Shown one piece after another: positions 1 through 7,563 of a DNA stretch of 44,029 bases. The translations under genes were made by a program, and so were the position numbers. The stretch lies in the NCBI GenBank assembly GCA_018671895.1, contig JABHGV010000016.1, positions 1 to 44,029 of the forward strand, given 5' to 3'. Positions within the stretch are counted from its first letter, which is position 1. Every line of letters begins with the position of its first letter. Under the pieces are notes generated by a model. It was not told the origin of the DNA. It saw only the letters and a program-made list of their open reading frames with translations, and did no database searches. Source of the stretch: Rhodospirillaceae bacterium. GTDB taxonomy: Bacteria > Pseudomonadota > Alphaproteobacteria > Rhodospirillales > JABHCV01.

Positions 1-414
1 ATCCCCGCCTCGCCCGACGAGGCGACACTGGAATCCGTAGTCAATCCGCAAGGCAAGGTCGACTATATGATCCGCTTTGCGTGCCCTGAATTCACGTCGA
101 TATGCCCGGTCACAGGACAGCCCGACTTTGCCCATCTGGTCATCGATTATGTGCCCGGTGACACCATTGTCGAAAGCAAGTCGCTGAAACTGTATCTGAC
201 GGCGTTTCGCAATCACGGGGCCTTTCACGAAGACTGCACCATCGCCATCGCCACAAAAATTATCGATGCGGCGAAACCGAAGTGGCTGCGCATCGGCGGG
301 TACTGGTATCCGCGCGGCGGCATTCCCATTGATGTCTTTTACCAGACCGGCGAGGCACCCGATGGCGTCTGGATTCCCGACCAGGGCGTCGAGTCTTACC
401 GGGGGCGCGGATAA
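1..414 (+). CDS. queF: QueF, NADPH-dependent preQ0 reductase (5' end cut off by window)
   Basis: The reading frame is open from base 1, so the N-terminus lies outside the window; 137 residues are visible. QueF reduces 7-cyano-7-deazaguanine (preQ0) to preQ1 in the cytoplasm, a step of queuosine biosynthesis. The tunnelling-fold signatures are visible: [15 protein letters not shown] with the nucleophilic Cys, then [10 protein letters not shown] and [11 protein letters not shown], and the C-terminal [12 protein letters not shown]. Length and motifs fit the short, single-domain (type I) QueF. queG and a VUT-family transporter lie 2-3 kb downstream, which supports a queuosine neighbourhood. The last 99 bases (316-414) are repeated in diverged form at 1716-1814, behind the inserted gene, so this C-terminus may be an imported or replaced tail. 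Confidence 0.95.
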   Translation: MPASPDEATLESVVNPQGKVDYMIRFACPEFTSICPVTGQPDFAHLVIDYVPGDTIVESKSLKLYLTAFRNHGAFHEDCTIAIATKIIDAAKPKWLRIGGYWYPRGGIPIDVFYQTGEAPDGVWIPDQGVESYRGRG

Positions 415-445
415 GAAGGCGACTATTCGAAGAATGGAGTGATTC

Positions 446-1714
446 GTGATTGAATTCCCAAGAAACCTAGCAGAAGCCGTAGTTGGCCGATGGAATAATT
501 TGGTGGCAGGAGATTACGTCACCCCACCCTGCCCACCTGTGGACCTTCTAAATGAATTACTCGAAACGGCATACATTGTTGCCAGTGCGCCAGAAGAAAC
601 CAGATACCCCCAATTCAATTTGTTAGCGCTTTCTAAAAATGAAGATGGAGATTATACCGACGAATTCATTCAGAAATGGCCTTTCGATAAACCTCGCTCA
701 CTTTCCATCGCCGAATTGAGGCGCTTAGCCCCGGCTGTAGACGTTAAAAAATCCGGCATTTGGGTCGAATGGGGAAAAGATGGCTGGAAAATTATAGGCT
801 TAATCGACCTTGGAACTTCCTGGTTTCGCGCCCGAATAGGACTTGAATATTCATACAAACATCCATCATGCCTTTTCATTCAAGTTGATGGCCCTGGTCG
901 GATGCGAGTCCATCAAGGAGCCTTCCTTGTAGCCATGCTCATAGATGGTCGAATCGAAAGGCTTGAGGGTATTGATTTAGATATATCACTGCATCCACCT
1001 ATTAATTCTGGTTTGAAATTCTTGTCGGAGAATCTGGTTCTTCCTGCATCAGAACCGATGAGAGATTTTGATAGTTTTGCTTTTACGGCCATGTACAACA
1101 CATATTCAGGTATTTCGAATTCTATCAGGCTAGAAGGGCATGGTGGCTCAATCATTGTAGTTCCTGCAGGTGAACAACGGCCTGTAGATGGACTAAAAAT
1201 AAAATATCCCCTAAACTCTTCCTGCTTAAAATTGGCATTCATTGAATTTATGAATGCACGCACAGAACACACTGATCTTGTTGTGCAACATGAATCTGGA
1301 AAGCATGTGCCAAAGGAACAGTTGTCACAATTCGCATTTTCTGTTCGTGAAACCCTCACAGAACTAGTAGAGGCATCACGATTTGTAGCTCGGCTTGCGG
1401 GATGTGATGGTGCAATTGTTATTTCGGAGGATCTTGTAGTTCTTGGCTTTGGTGCTGAAATCACATCGAATTTCAACACCAAGACAAAAATTGTGGAGCA
1501 CCTAGGGTTCGGCAAAAGTAATTTTCCACCTCTTGATATTGAGCGGTTTGGAATGCGGCATAGGTCAGCAGCAAAACTTGTGAGTCAACAATCAGACTAT
1601 TGTGTCCTTGTTATTTCTCAGGATGGCCCTATCAGTACAATTTGGTCAGAAGATGGAAAAATAAACGTAAAAAAGAACTTCTATCTTGTTAATCTTAATT
1701 TGCCATGGACATAG
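446..1714 (+). CDS. Lone diadenylate-cyclase (DAC/DisA_N-like) domain protein, inserted at queF
   Basis: This protein of 422 residues starts at GTG 446, with GGAG at 435-438 as ribosome site. The C-terminal part resembles the DAC domain that makes cyclic di-AMP from [11 protein letters not shown] carries the DGA motif (residues 321-323), VLGFGAEI follows, and [12 protein letters not shown] carries the RHR motif (371-373), followed by [11 protein letters not shown]. Both motifs that define active DAC enzymes are intact. The first ~300 residues are not DisA or CdaA sequence: no membrane helices and no HhH domain, but a [10 protein letters not shown] segment near 231-240. That fits the DAC proteins with a separate N-terminal sensor region known from comparative genomics (recalled, not searched). 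Base composition is clearly more AT-rich than both neighbours, and a diverged queF tail follows, so it is probably acquired. c-di-AMP is not a usual alphaproteobacterial signal. No effector gene is adjacent. Product and role are untested. Confidence 0.85.
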   Translation: MIEFPRNLAEAVVGRWNNLVAGDYVTPPCPPVDLLNELLETAYIVASAPEETRYPQFNLLALSKNEDGDYTDEFIQKWPFDKPRSLSIAELRRLAPAVDVKKSGIWVEWGKDGWKIIGLIDLGTSWFRARIGLEYSYKHPSCLFIQVDGPGRMRVHQGAFLVAMLIDGRIERLEGIDLDISLHPPINSGLKFLSENLVLPASEPMRDFDSFAFTAMYNTYSGISNSIRLEGHGGSIIVVPAGEQRPVDGLKIKYPLNSSCLKLAFIEFMNARTEHTDLVVQHESGKHVPKEQLSQFAFSVRETLTELVEASRFVARLAGCDGAIVISEDLVVLGFGAEITSNFNTKTKIVEHLGFGKSNFPPLDIERFGMRHRSAAKLVSQQSDYCVLVISQDGPISTIWSEDGKINVKKNFYLVNLNLPWT

Positions 1715-1715
1715 G

Positions 1716-1814
1716 GGCGGCATCCCCATTGATGTTTTTTATCAAACCGGCGATGCGCCCGACGGCGTCTGGATTCCCGACCAAGGCGTCGAGCCCTATA
1801 AAGGACGCGGATAA
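1716..1814 (+). pseudogene. Orphan second copy of the queF 3' end (insertion scar)
   Basis: Bases 1716-1814 align without gaps to 316-414 at an exact offset of 1400. I count 15 differences in 99 positions. They still encode [19 protein letters not shown] and end in TAA, but no start or upstream part of queF precedes them. Most differences are synonymous; changed residues are E to D, S to P and R to K. The stop codon is followed directly by the ATG of the GST gene (1815), so this copy probably marks the original queF-GST junction. The copy now joined to queF would then have come with the inserted gene. Confidence 0.9.
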
Positions 1815-2468
1815 ATGAGCAATTACACCCTGATCATCGGCAACAAGAATTATTCATCGTGGTCGCTGCGTCCGTGGCTGGCGATGAAGGTCAAGGGCAT
1901 CGACTTTACGGAAAAGCTGATTCCCCTGTTCGACGACGCCTGGGCCCAAGCCATCGCCGAGGTCTCGCCAACCAGTTGTGTGCCGGTCTTGCAAGACGGT
2001 GATCTGACGATCTGGGAAACCATGGCAATCCTGGAATACATGGCCGACAGGCACCCGGACGCCGGGTTCTGGCCGACCGATGTTAAGGCGCGTGCCGTGG
2101 CGCGGTCCGTTTCGAACGAAATGCACGCCGGGTTCACCAACTTGCGTGGCAACATGCCGATGAATATTCGCAAGTCCCTGCCCGACAAGGGGGATGGTGA
2201 AGGCGTCGACAAGGACGTCGCCAGGATTCAAGCGTTGTGGGCCGATTGCCGCACGCGCTTCGGCGATGGAGGCGATTTCCTGTTCGGCGAGTTTTGTAAT
2301 GCAGACGCCATGTTCGCGCCCGTGGTCAGCCGCCTGACCACCTATTGCGTCGAACTGGACGATGCCTCGCAGAAATATGTCGATGCCGTGCAGGCGCTGC
2401 CAGCGATGATTGAATGGTCCGAAGCGGGGCGTGTCGAGCCGTGGGTCGTCGACGAAGACGAGGCCTAA
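1815..2468 (+). CDS. Glutathione S-transferase family protein
   Basis: This is a cytosolic GST-fold protein of 217 residues. The N-terminal thioredoxin-like half starts LIIGNKNYSSWSLRPWLAM, with a Ser-rich catalytic loop around residues 13-16. CVPVLQDGDLTIWETMAILEY follows, with the cis-Pro and the acidic Glu-Thr/Ser glutathione-binding site. The all-helical C-terminal half follows. Substrate cannot be told. The ATG at 1815 follows the TAA of the orphan queF tail with no gap, so it was probably co-transcribed with queF before the insertion at 415-1715. It is convergent with the VUT transporter gene, two bases away. A second, distinct GST is at 12288-12920. Confidence 0.9.
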   Translation: MSNYTLIIGNKNYSSWSLRPWLAMKVKGIDFTEKLIPLFDDAWAQAIAEVSPTSCVPVLQDGDLTIWETMAILEYMADRHPDAGFWPTDVKARAVARSVSNEMHAGFTNLRGNMPMNIRKSLPDKGDGEGVDKDVARIQALWADCRTRFGDGGDFLFGEFCNADAMFAPVVSRLTTYCVELDDASQKYVDAVQALPAMIEWSEAGRVEPWVVDEDEA

Positions 2469-2470
2469 GC

Positions 2471-2956
2471 CTAAGCCAGCGTTTGTTCGCGCCGACGGAT
2501 CAGCCACCAGACAATGGTGGCGCCCAACAGTTTCGACGCCGTCATGGCGATTGCTCCGGCCGGGGTCAGGATTCCGACGATGCCCAGAAATACGACGCTA
2601 TCGAGCGGTGCGCCGAACAGGCTGGATAACAGGACACGTTGTGACAGGGGCCGTTTGGTGAAGGTGTAAACGGCCCAGTCGACCAGTTCACTGACCAAAA
2701 ACGCCGCCGCGCTGGCCGTCGCCACAAACGGGTCGGCCATGACGTAGCTGAGTGCCACACCCGCCAGCATCGCCAACAGCACCTTGTGACCAATCTCGCG
2801 CTGGGCGAAATCGCGCGCCACGAAGACAAACCCGACCAACAGGGCGACAGGCGGCCATTTGGTGCCATCGGGCAGCTCGATAAGCGGAACCACAGTGAAC
2901 GCATAGTTCACCAGAACAATCAGACCAATATAAAGGGCGGTATACTTCAAACGCAT
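2471..2956 (-). CDS. VUT family (YhhQ-like) queuosine-precursor transporter
   Basis: An integral inner-membrane protein of 161 residues with about five hydrophobic segments. The VUT-family core is visible: VGFVFVARDFAQREIGHKVL near residues 42-61, then FLVSELVDWAVYTFTKR and the glycine-rich SSLFGAPLDSVVFLGI. YhhQ of E. coli, in the same family, imports preQ0/preQ1, and position next to queF and queG fits a queuosine-precursor or salvage transporter. It is somewhat short for the family (often ~200-230 residues). It is divergent from queG with 60 bases between the starts, which must hold both promoters. The family name is well supported; the substrate is inferred from context. Confidence 0.85.
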   Translation of the reverse strand: MRLKYTALYIGLIVLVNYAFTVVPLIELPDGTKWPPVALLVGFVFVARDFAQREIGHKVLLAMLAGVALSYVMADPFVATASAAAFLVSELVDWAVYTFTKRPLSQRVLLSSLFGAPLDSVVFLGIVGILTPAGAIAMTASKLLGATIVWWLIRRREQTLA

Positions 2957-3016
2957 GACGACCTGTTTCCAACTCTCGTGTTATCTTGCGGCGGCTAGAT
3001 ATCATATAGGGCGACC

Positions 3017-4066
3017 ATGGGCAACGTTGTGGACATAAAAAAAGCCATTCGCGAACAGGCGTTGGACATCGGTTTCGATGCCGTCGGCTTCGCGCCCGTC
3101 GATGGCGCACCGGATAATACCGCCCATCTGGATGAGTATTTATCCCAGGGCCGCCATGGCGATATGGGCTGGATGGCCGAACGCAAGCAGCAGCGAGCGG
3201 CCCCCAACGCCCTGTGGGATGGGGCAAAGACGGCCATCGTGCTGGGCCTGAATTACGGTCCCGCCGTTGATCCGATGGATATCACCAGCCAGCCTGAGCG
3301 CGGTGCGATCAGCGTCTATGCCCAAAACCGGGATTACCATGACCTTGTCAAAAAGCGCCTGAAACGGCTTGCGCGCTGGCTAATTGAGGCCCATGGCGGC
3401 GAGGTCAAGGTATTCGTAGACACGGCCCCGGTGATGGAAAAGCCGCTGGCCATGCAGGCCGGTCTTGGCTGGCAGGGCAAGCACACCAATCTGGTGTCTG
3501 AGACATATGGCTCGTGGCTGTTTCTGGGCGAGGTCTTCACCAGCCTTGAAATTCCGCCCGACAAGGCCGCCGCTGACCAGTGCGGCAGTTGCACCGCATG
3601 CCTGGACGCGTGCCCGACCGGGGCGTTGACGGCACCGTATGAGATCGATGCCCGACGCTGTATTTCCTATCTGACGATCGAACACAAAGACCCCATTGAC
3701 GACGAACTGGCAGACAAAATGGGTAATCACATCTATGGCTGCGACGATTGCCTGAGTGTTTGTCCGTGGAATAAGTTTTCAACACCGACCAAGGAAGATG
3801 CCTTTTTTGGCAGGCCCGAGCTGACCTTGCCGCGGCTGAAAGACATGGCAGGGCTTGATGATGCGGCCTTCCGCGCGCTGTTTTCCGGCTCGCCGGTGAA
3901 GCGCACCGGGCGCGACCGTTTTATCAGAAATATACTGATAGCCATTGCCAACGGACGCGACTCGAACCACACTGAATGTATCGAGACGCTGCGTGAGGAT
4001 GCATCGCCGCTTGTCCGCGATGCAGCAGCAAAAGCACTGAGTAAAATCATCCCTGGGGAGAGATAG
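3017..4066 (+). CDS. queG: QueG, epoxyqueuosine reductase
   Basis: This cobalamin- and iron-sulfur-dependent enzyme reduces epoxyqueuosine in tRNA to queuosine, the last step of the pathway. Of 349 residues, the N-terminal part holds the B12 and active-site region, with VFVDTAPVMEK containing the likely catalytic Asp at 135. Two 4Fe-4S clusters are bound by C189, C192, C195, C199 (CGSCTACLDACP) and by C215 with C242, C245, C249 (GCDDCLSVCPWNKF). The C-terminus is a short HEAT-like end (ASPLVRDAAAKAL). Length and all cluster ligands are complete. It lies 7 bases upstream of the Crp-family gene and shares the neighbourhood with queF. Confidence 0.97.
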   Translation: MGNVVDIKKAIREQALDIGFDAVGFAPVDGAPDNTAHLDEYLSQGRHGDMGWMAERKQQRAAPNALWDGAKTAIVLGLNYGPAVDPMDITSQPERGAISVYAQNRDYHDLVKKRLKRLARWLIEAHGGEVKVFVDTAPVMEKPLAMQAGLGWQGKHTNLVSETYGSWLFLGEVFTSLEIPPDKAAADQCGSCTACLDACPTGALTAPYEIDARRCISYLTIEHKDPIDDELADKMGNHIYGCDDCLSVCPWNKFSTPTKEDAFFGRPELTLPRLKDMAGLDDAAFRALFSGSPVKRTGRDRFIRNILIAIANGRDSNHTECIETLREDASPLVRDAAAKALSKIIPGER

Positions 4067-4073
4067 CAGGAAC

Positions 4074-4769
4074 ATGACGGCCCTGACGCCCGTTGACATG
4101 AATATTATCCGGCGCGCGCCGCTGCTGATGGACATTCCCGAAAAGGAAATGACGCGGCTGCTCGACGCATCCAGCGTCGTCGAACACAAACGCGGCAAGC
4201 TGTTGTTCCTGCGCGGCGAGGCGGCTGACCATATTTTCCTGCTGCTCGACGGATGGGTCAAAGTGTTCCGCGACTCACAGGAAGGCGAACAGACTGTCAT
4301 CGGTGTCTTGAAGCCGGGTGAAACCATCGCCGAGGCCGCCATTTTCCTGGGCCGTGATTATCCCGCCAGCGCCGAGGTCGTCGGTGATGCGCGACTGCTG
4401 GAGATTCCGTCCAGTGTCCTGTTATCGCTGTTGCGTGAAGACGGTGAGCTGGGAATTCGCATGCTCGGCACCTTGTCGCAACGGCTGCGCGGGCTGGTCC
4501 TGCACATTGAACAAATTCAGGCGCGCTCGACGCCGCAGCGGCTGGGCGAGTTTTTGCTGGGGCTATGCGCCACCTGTGATGGCGGCGAATCTGAGACCAC
4601 CATCGACCTGCCCTATGACAAATTCCTTGTCGCGGCGCGTCTGGGGATGAAGCCGGAAAGCCTGTCGCGCGCACTGGTCAAGCTGCGCGACGTCGGCGTC
4701 ACCACCCAGGGCCATCAGGTGATGCTCGGCGACATCCAGAAATTGCGGAATTATTGCAGCGAGACCTAA
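4074..4769 (+). CDS. Crp/Fnr-family regulator, DNR/NnrR-like
   Basis: A 231-residue regulator with an N-terminal cyclic-nucleotide-type beta barrel (about 20-130; LFLRGEAADHIFLLLDGWVKV), a dimerisation helix (about 130-155) and a C-terminal winged helix. The recognition helix GMKPESLSRALVKLRD carries E195, S198 and R199, the ExxSR pattern by which FNR reads TTGAT half-sites. The N-terminal cysteine cluster of FNR is absent, so it is not an oxygen-sensing Fe-S protein; the layout fits the DNR/NnrR group that responds to nitric oxide. A perfect TTGAT-N4-ATCAA box lies in the nnrS upstream region (5997-6010). It overlaps the convergent nnrS gene by 4 bases. AGCAGGA before the ATG is the ribosome site. 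Confidence 0.88.
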   Translation: MTALTPVDMNIIRRAPLLMDIPEKEMTRLLDASSVVEHKRGKLLFLRGEAADHIFLLLDGWVKVFRDSQEGEQTVIGVLKPGETIAEAAIFLGRDYPASAEVVGDARLLEIPSSVLLSLLREDGELGIRMLGTLSQRLRGLVLHIEQIQARSTPQRLGEFLLGLCATCDGGESETTIDLPYDKFLVAARLGMKPESLSRALVKLRDVGVTTQGHQVMLGDIQKLRNYCSET

Positions 4770-5938
4770 GTTCTAGGCCGGGTCAGGATTGGCCAGAAGG
4801 CGATGGTGAAAATAACGAACGCCAGCGTCCATAGAACACCGCCGACAATAACCGCCTGAAATCCCAGATACGGTGTCAGCACCCGAAGCAGCGCGCCGAT
4901 GGAAACCAGCACATAGGCAACGACGATAGGTTTGCTGGCATGCAGTTGGCGACCCGAATGACCCAGCGCCGCGCGTGTCATCACCGCCAGGATCATTGTC
5001 CCTATGGCGCCTGCGGTCAGGGCGTGCAGGGCCGCGCCTTCGCCGGGATGGCCGATAATCCCAGACAATCCCAACAGGGCAAAGCCGACGACCAGCCACA
5101 GGTGCCCCAGATGCAGCACCCAGACAATGGGTTGGCCAAGGGTCTTCAGGGTTTGCCAGTTGCGCATGCGAACCAGCAGACTGGCTGAGGCGAGCAATTG
5201 CATTGCCGCGGTGACCATCTGGGGTACCGCATCGCCGGCAAGGTCGGCGACGATGGCAGCGAGCAGGGTTAGCACCACCAGTTTTTCGATGGCAGGTGGC
5301 GTCGATGCCTCGGCTGGCACGGCATCCATCCGTAACGCACCGCTGGTAAAGTTGGGCACGATGCGCCCGGCAATCAACGTCACCAGCAGAACGAAGCCAT
5401 AAATACCAAGACGCAATCCCATTTCCGCCGTATCCGTGGTCACCCCGATGGCCTGTAGATGCATCAGCAGGTTGCTCGCGAACAGCACCGTCAGCAGACC
5501 GATAAAAACAAAGTTCCGTTGCAACCCGGCGCTAATAATGCGCCCACCAGCGACAATGCCCAGCGCCGGTATCAGCATCAGGTCGATGACCGCGACCGGC
5601 ATCGCGCCTAAATCCCAACCAACCCAAAAGGCAATTCGTCCGGCCAGCCACAGCCCCGCCAGAACCATCAACACCGGTCCGGCGACGGGTGGCGTGCGGG
5701 TCCAGTTGGGCACCGCCGTCAGCATAAAGCCGCAGACCGCCGCGATGGCGAACCCGAACAGCATTTCGTGACCATGCCAGTAAATTGGCGGCAACGGCCC
5801 CGGCACATAGCCCTCGCCGCTTGAAACCATCAGCCAGAACACCATCGGGGCCATGCCATAAAGGCCCGCAAACATAAAAAACGGCCGGAAGGCGGCACTG
5901 AAAAAAACTGGTGGGTTATTATCCGACGATGTTTGCAC
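4766..5938 (-). CDS. nnrS: NnrS family membrane protein (nitric-oxide stress)
   Basis: A 390-residue polytopic inner-membrane protein with about 12 hydrophobic segments. The NnrS family start FFSAAFRPFFMFAGLYGMAP, then IYWHGHEMLFGFAIAAVCGF with conserved His residues, and HALTAGAIGTMILAVMTRAALGHS near residue 320 are all present. NnrS proteins bind haem and copper and ease nitrosative stress; in denitrifiers they are under DNR/NnrR/FNR control. The FNR-type box centred 65 bases upstream of its ATG and the DNR-like regulator convergent with it agree with this. No nitrite or nitric-oxide reductase gene is in the window. Confidence 0.93.
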   Translation of the reverse strand: MQTSSDNNPPVFFSAAFRPFFMFAGLYGMAPMVFWLMVSSGEGYVPGPLPPIYWHGHEMLFGFAIAAVCGFMLTAVPNWTRTPPVAGPVLMVLAGLWLAGRIAFWVGWDLGAMPVAVIDLMLIPALGIVAGGRIISAGLQRNFVFIGLLTVLFASNLLMHLQAIGVTTDTAEMGLRLGIYGFVLLVTLIAGRIVPNFTSGALRMDAVPAEASTPPAIEKLVVLTLLAAIVADLAGDAVPQMVTAAMQLLASASLLVRMRNWQTLKTLGQPIVWVLHLGHLWLVVGFALLGLSGIIGHPGEGAALHALTAGAIGTMILAVMTRAALGHSGRQLHASKPIVVAYVLVSIGALLRVLTPYLGFQAVIVGGVLWTLAFVIFTIAFWPILTRPRT

Positions 5939-5996
5939 GTTAATTCTCGCCTGCTGAGTATTGGGAAAACCCTATACGGGGGACTGGTTCGTGCCC

Positions 5997-6010
5997 TTGA
6001 TGAAAATCAA
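5997..6010. promoter_or_regulatory. FNR/DNR-type operator, TTGAT-N4-ATCAA
   Basis: TTGATGAAAATCAA is a perfect inverted repeat matching the FNR/DNR consensus. It lies in the 119 bases between nnrS (start 5938) and the FGE-like gene (start 6058). A possible -10 for nnrS, TATAGG on the minus strand at 5973-5978, puts the box near position -38 to -41, the usual activating position. The neighbouring regulator at 4074-4769 has the ExxSR residues that read this half-site. Confidence 0.8.
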
Positions 6011-6057
6011 AATTCCCCATAGTCTTGCCACTCTTGGTGAAACTATATGGAATTATC

Positions 6058-6849
6058 ATGACCTTTCGTGTCCTCGTCGGCTTTCTGTTTAGCGTCTTGC
6101 TGGCCTCGTCGGCGTCGGCGACCGAACCCGGCAAAACATTCCAGGACTGCGAAACGTGCCCGAAAATGGTGGTCGTTCCGACCGGGTCTTTCACCATGGG
6201 CAGCGACGGACGCCACAAGTACGAGCGCCCTTCGCGCGAAGTCACCATCGCCAAGCCATTCGCCATCGGCATATACGAAGTCACCTTCGATGAATGGCAG
6301 GCCTGTTTTGACGAGGCGGGCTGCAAGCGCGTGCCAGACGACCATAAATGGGGAAAAGACACCCGCCCGGTGATGAACATTACCTGGTTCGAAACCCAGG
6401 AATTTACCGAATGGCTGAGCAAAAAAACCGGGCATACCTATCGCCTGCCCAGCGAGGCGGAATGGGAATACGCGGCGCGCGCCGGTACAACGACGGAATT
6501 CTGGTGGGGCGACGAGGTCGGCGAGAACCTGGGCAACTGTCGTAACTGCAAAAGCGAATGGAGCAAGAAGGGCTCAGCCCCGGTCGGTTCGTTCGCGCCC
6601 AATCCGTTCGGGCTTTACGATGTGCATGGCAACGAATGGGAATGGATGGAAGATTGCTGGACCCCGAACCAGATTGACGCCCCCACCGACGGCTCGGCGC
6701 GCATGGACGGTGATTGCGGTTCGCGCGTCATGCGATCCGGGTCATGGTATTATTTTTCAAAGAACATGCGCTCTGCATGGCGCTTCAAGAACGACGCCCG
6801 GGTTAAAAGCTATGGCATCGGCATGCGGGTCGTCAGGGAAATGCCCTGA
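6058..6849 (+). CDS. Secreted FGE-like (SUMF1-fold) protein without catalytic Cys, possibly NirV-like
   Basis: ATG 6058 gives a clean signal peptide (FRVLVGFLFSVLLASSASA), so this start is preferred over a TTG at 6025; product 263 residues. The formylglycine-generating-enzyme fold is clear: VVVPTGSFTMGS, YEVTFDEWQACF, PVMNITWFETQEFTEWLS, YRLPSEAEWEYAARAG, NPFGLYDVHGNEWEWMEDCW, MRSGSWYYFSKNMRSAWR. The active-site cysteine pair of true FGE, expected just after the SGSW segment, is missing, so it should not convert Cys to formylglycine. A periplasmic binding or maturation role is likelier. SUMF1-fold proteins named NirV occur with nitrite reductase nirK; the shared upstream region with nnrS and its FNR box makes a link to nitrogen-oxide metabolism possible but unproven. 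Confidence 0.85.
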   Translation: MTFRVLVGFLFSVLLASSASATEPGKTFQDCETCPKMVVVPTGSFTMGSDGRHKYERPSREVTIAKPFAIGIYEVTFDEWQACFDEAGCKRVPDDHKWGKDTRPVMNITWFETQEFTEWLSKKTGHTYRLPSEAEWEYAARAGTTTEFWWGDEVGENLGNCRNCKSEWSKKGSAPVGSFAPNPFGLYDVHGNEWEWMEDCWTPNQIDAPTDGSARMDGDCGSRVMRSGSWYYFSKNMRSAWRFKNDARVKSYGIGMRVVREMP

Positions 6850-6855
6850 CGGGCA

Positions 6856-7446
6856 CTATTTTGCTTTCTTGCCCTTTTTGCCCTTCATGGCGTTGAGCTG
6901 ATTTTGCATGGCTTCCAGCTGTTCATGCAGGGCGTTCAGGTCTTGTTCCGGCGCTTCTGATTTTTCATCATTATCCTGAGCGCCATACAAAGGCGTGAAC
7001 ATTTTCATGGCGCCTTCGAACAGCTCCATATTCTGTTTGCCCATTTCCTCGAACTGTTGAAACGGCATCAACCCGTCCAGGGCATCACGCATGTAATGAC
7101 GCATCTGTTCCTGATTGCGCGCAAACGAGCCCATGGAATGGTCCAGATATCGCGGCACCAGCGATTGCAGACTGTCGCCGTAAAAGCTGATCAGGTGGCG
7201 CAGGAAATTGATCGGCAGCAGGTTTTGGCCCTTGGATTCTTCCTCGACAATGATGTGGGTGAGCACGCTGCGGGTAATATCGTCGCCAGATTTTGCATCG
7301 AAAACGACAAAGTTAATGCCGTCCTTAACCATCTGCGAAAGATGATCCAGGGTCACGTAGCTGCTGGTCGCAGTATTGTAAAGTCGCCGGTTTGCGTACT
7401 TCTTGATCGTAATCGGCGCTTCTTCCGTGGCATTTTTGTCGGCCAT
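6856..7446 (-). CDS. phaR: PhaR, polyhydroxyalkanoate synthesis repressor
   Basis: A 196-residue regulator. The N-terminal PHB/PHA accumulation DNA-binding domain is visible at residues 12-75 (ITIKKYANRRLYNTATSSYV, then LDHLSQMVKDG and FVVFDAKSGDDITRSVL). The middle part (FLRHLISFYGDSLQSLVPRYLD) is the second conserved PhaR block, and the Lys-rich end follows a Gln/Glu helix. PhaR binds DNA when no PHA granule is present and moves to granules once they form, which derepresses phasin and synthesis genes. It is divergent from the phaE-like/phaC genes; TGCA-N-TGCA sites lie in that gap, before phaA and before ccr. Confidence 0.95.
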   Translation of the reverse strand: MADKNATEEAPITIKKYANRRLYNTATSSYVTLDHLSQMVKDGINFVVFDAKSGDDITRSVLTHIIVEEESKGQNLLPINFLRHLISFYGDSLQSLVPRYLDHSMGSFARNQEQMRHYMRDALDGLMPFQQFEEMGKQNMELFEGAMKMFTPLYGAQDNDEKSEAPEQDLNALHEQLEAMQNQLNAMKGKKGKKAK

Positions 7447-7498
7447 ATTTCCGTCTTTTCAGTTGTATGTGTCAAAGCAACATAAACTATCTTCGCAG

Positions 7499-7530
7499 AA
7501 AATGCTGCATTGCAAAGAAAAAATGCTGCA
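7499..7530. promoter_or_regulatory. Putative PhaR operators between phaR and phaE-like/phaC
   Basis: AAAATGCTGCA occurs twice in direct orientation, at 7499-7509 and 7520-7530, 21 bases (two helical turns) apart. The first copy runs into the palindrome TGCATTGCA (7506-7514). PhaR of Paracoccus binds TGC-rich palindromes. The second copy lies just upstream of a likely -10, TATAGT at 7551-7556, so binding would block transcription of the phaE-like gene. The same AAAATGCTGCA word is found on the minus strand before phaA. Confidence 0.65.
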
Positions 7531-7563
7531 AGCGCCCCAAAGCATCGCGTTATAGTTTCTCCC

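Noticed and set aside
1-40. Similarity of the first bases (GACGAGGCGACACTGGAA) to repeat copy C
   Set aside because: It lies inside the queF reading frame, and the match is short and lacks the hairpin.
415-1715. Insertion sequence or integron cassette as carrier of the DAC-like gene
   Set aside because: No transposase, terminal inverted repeats, attC-like fold or integrase is present; the only border signal is the queF tail duplication.
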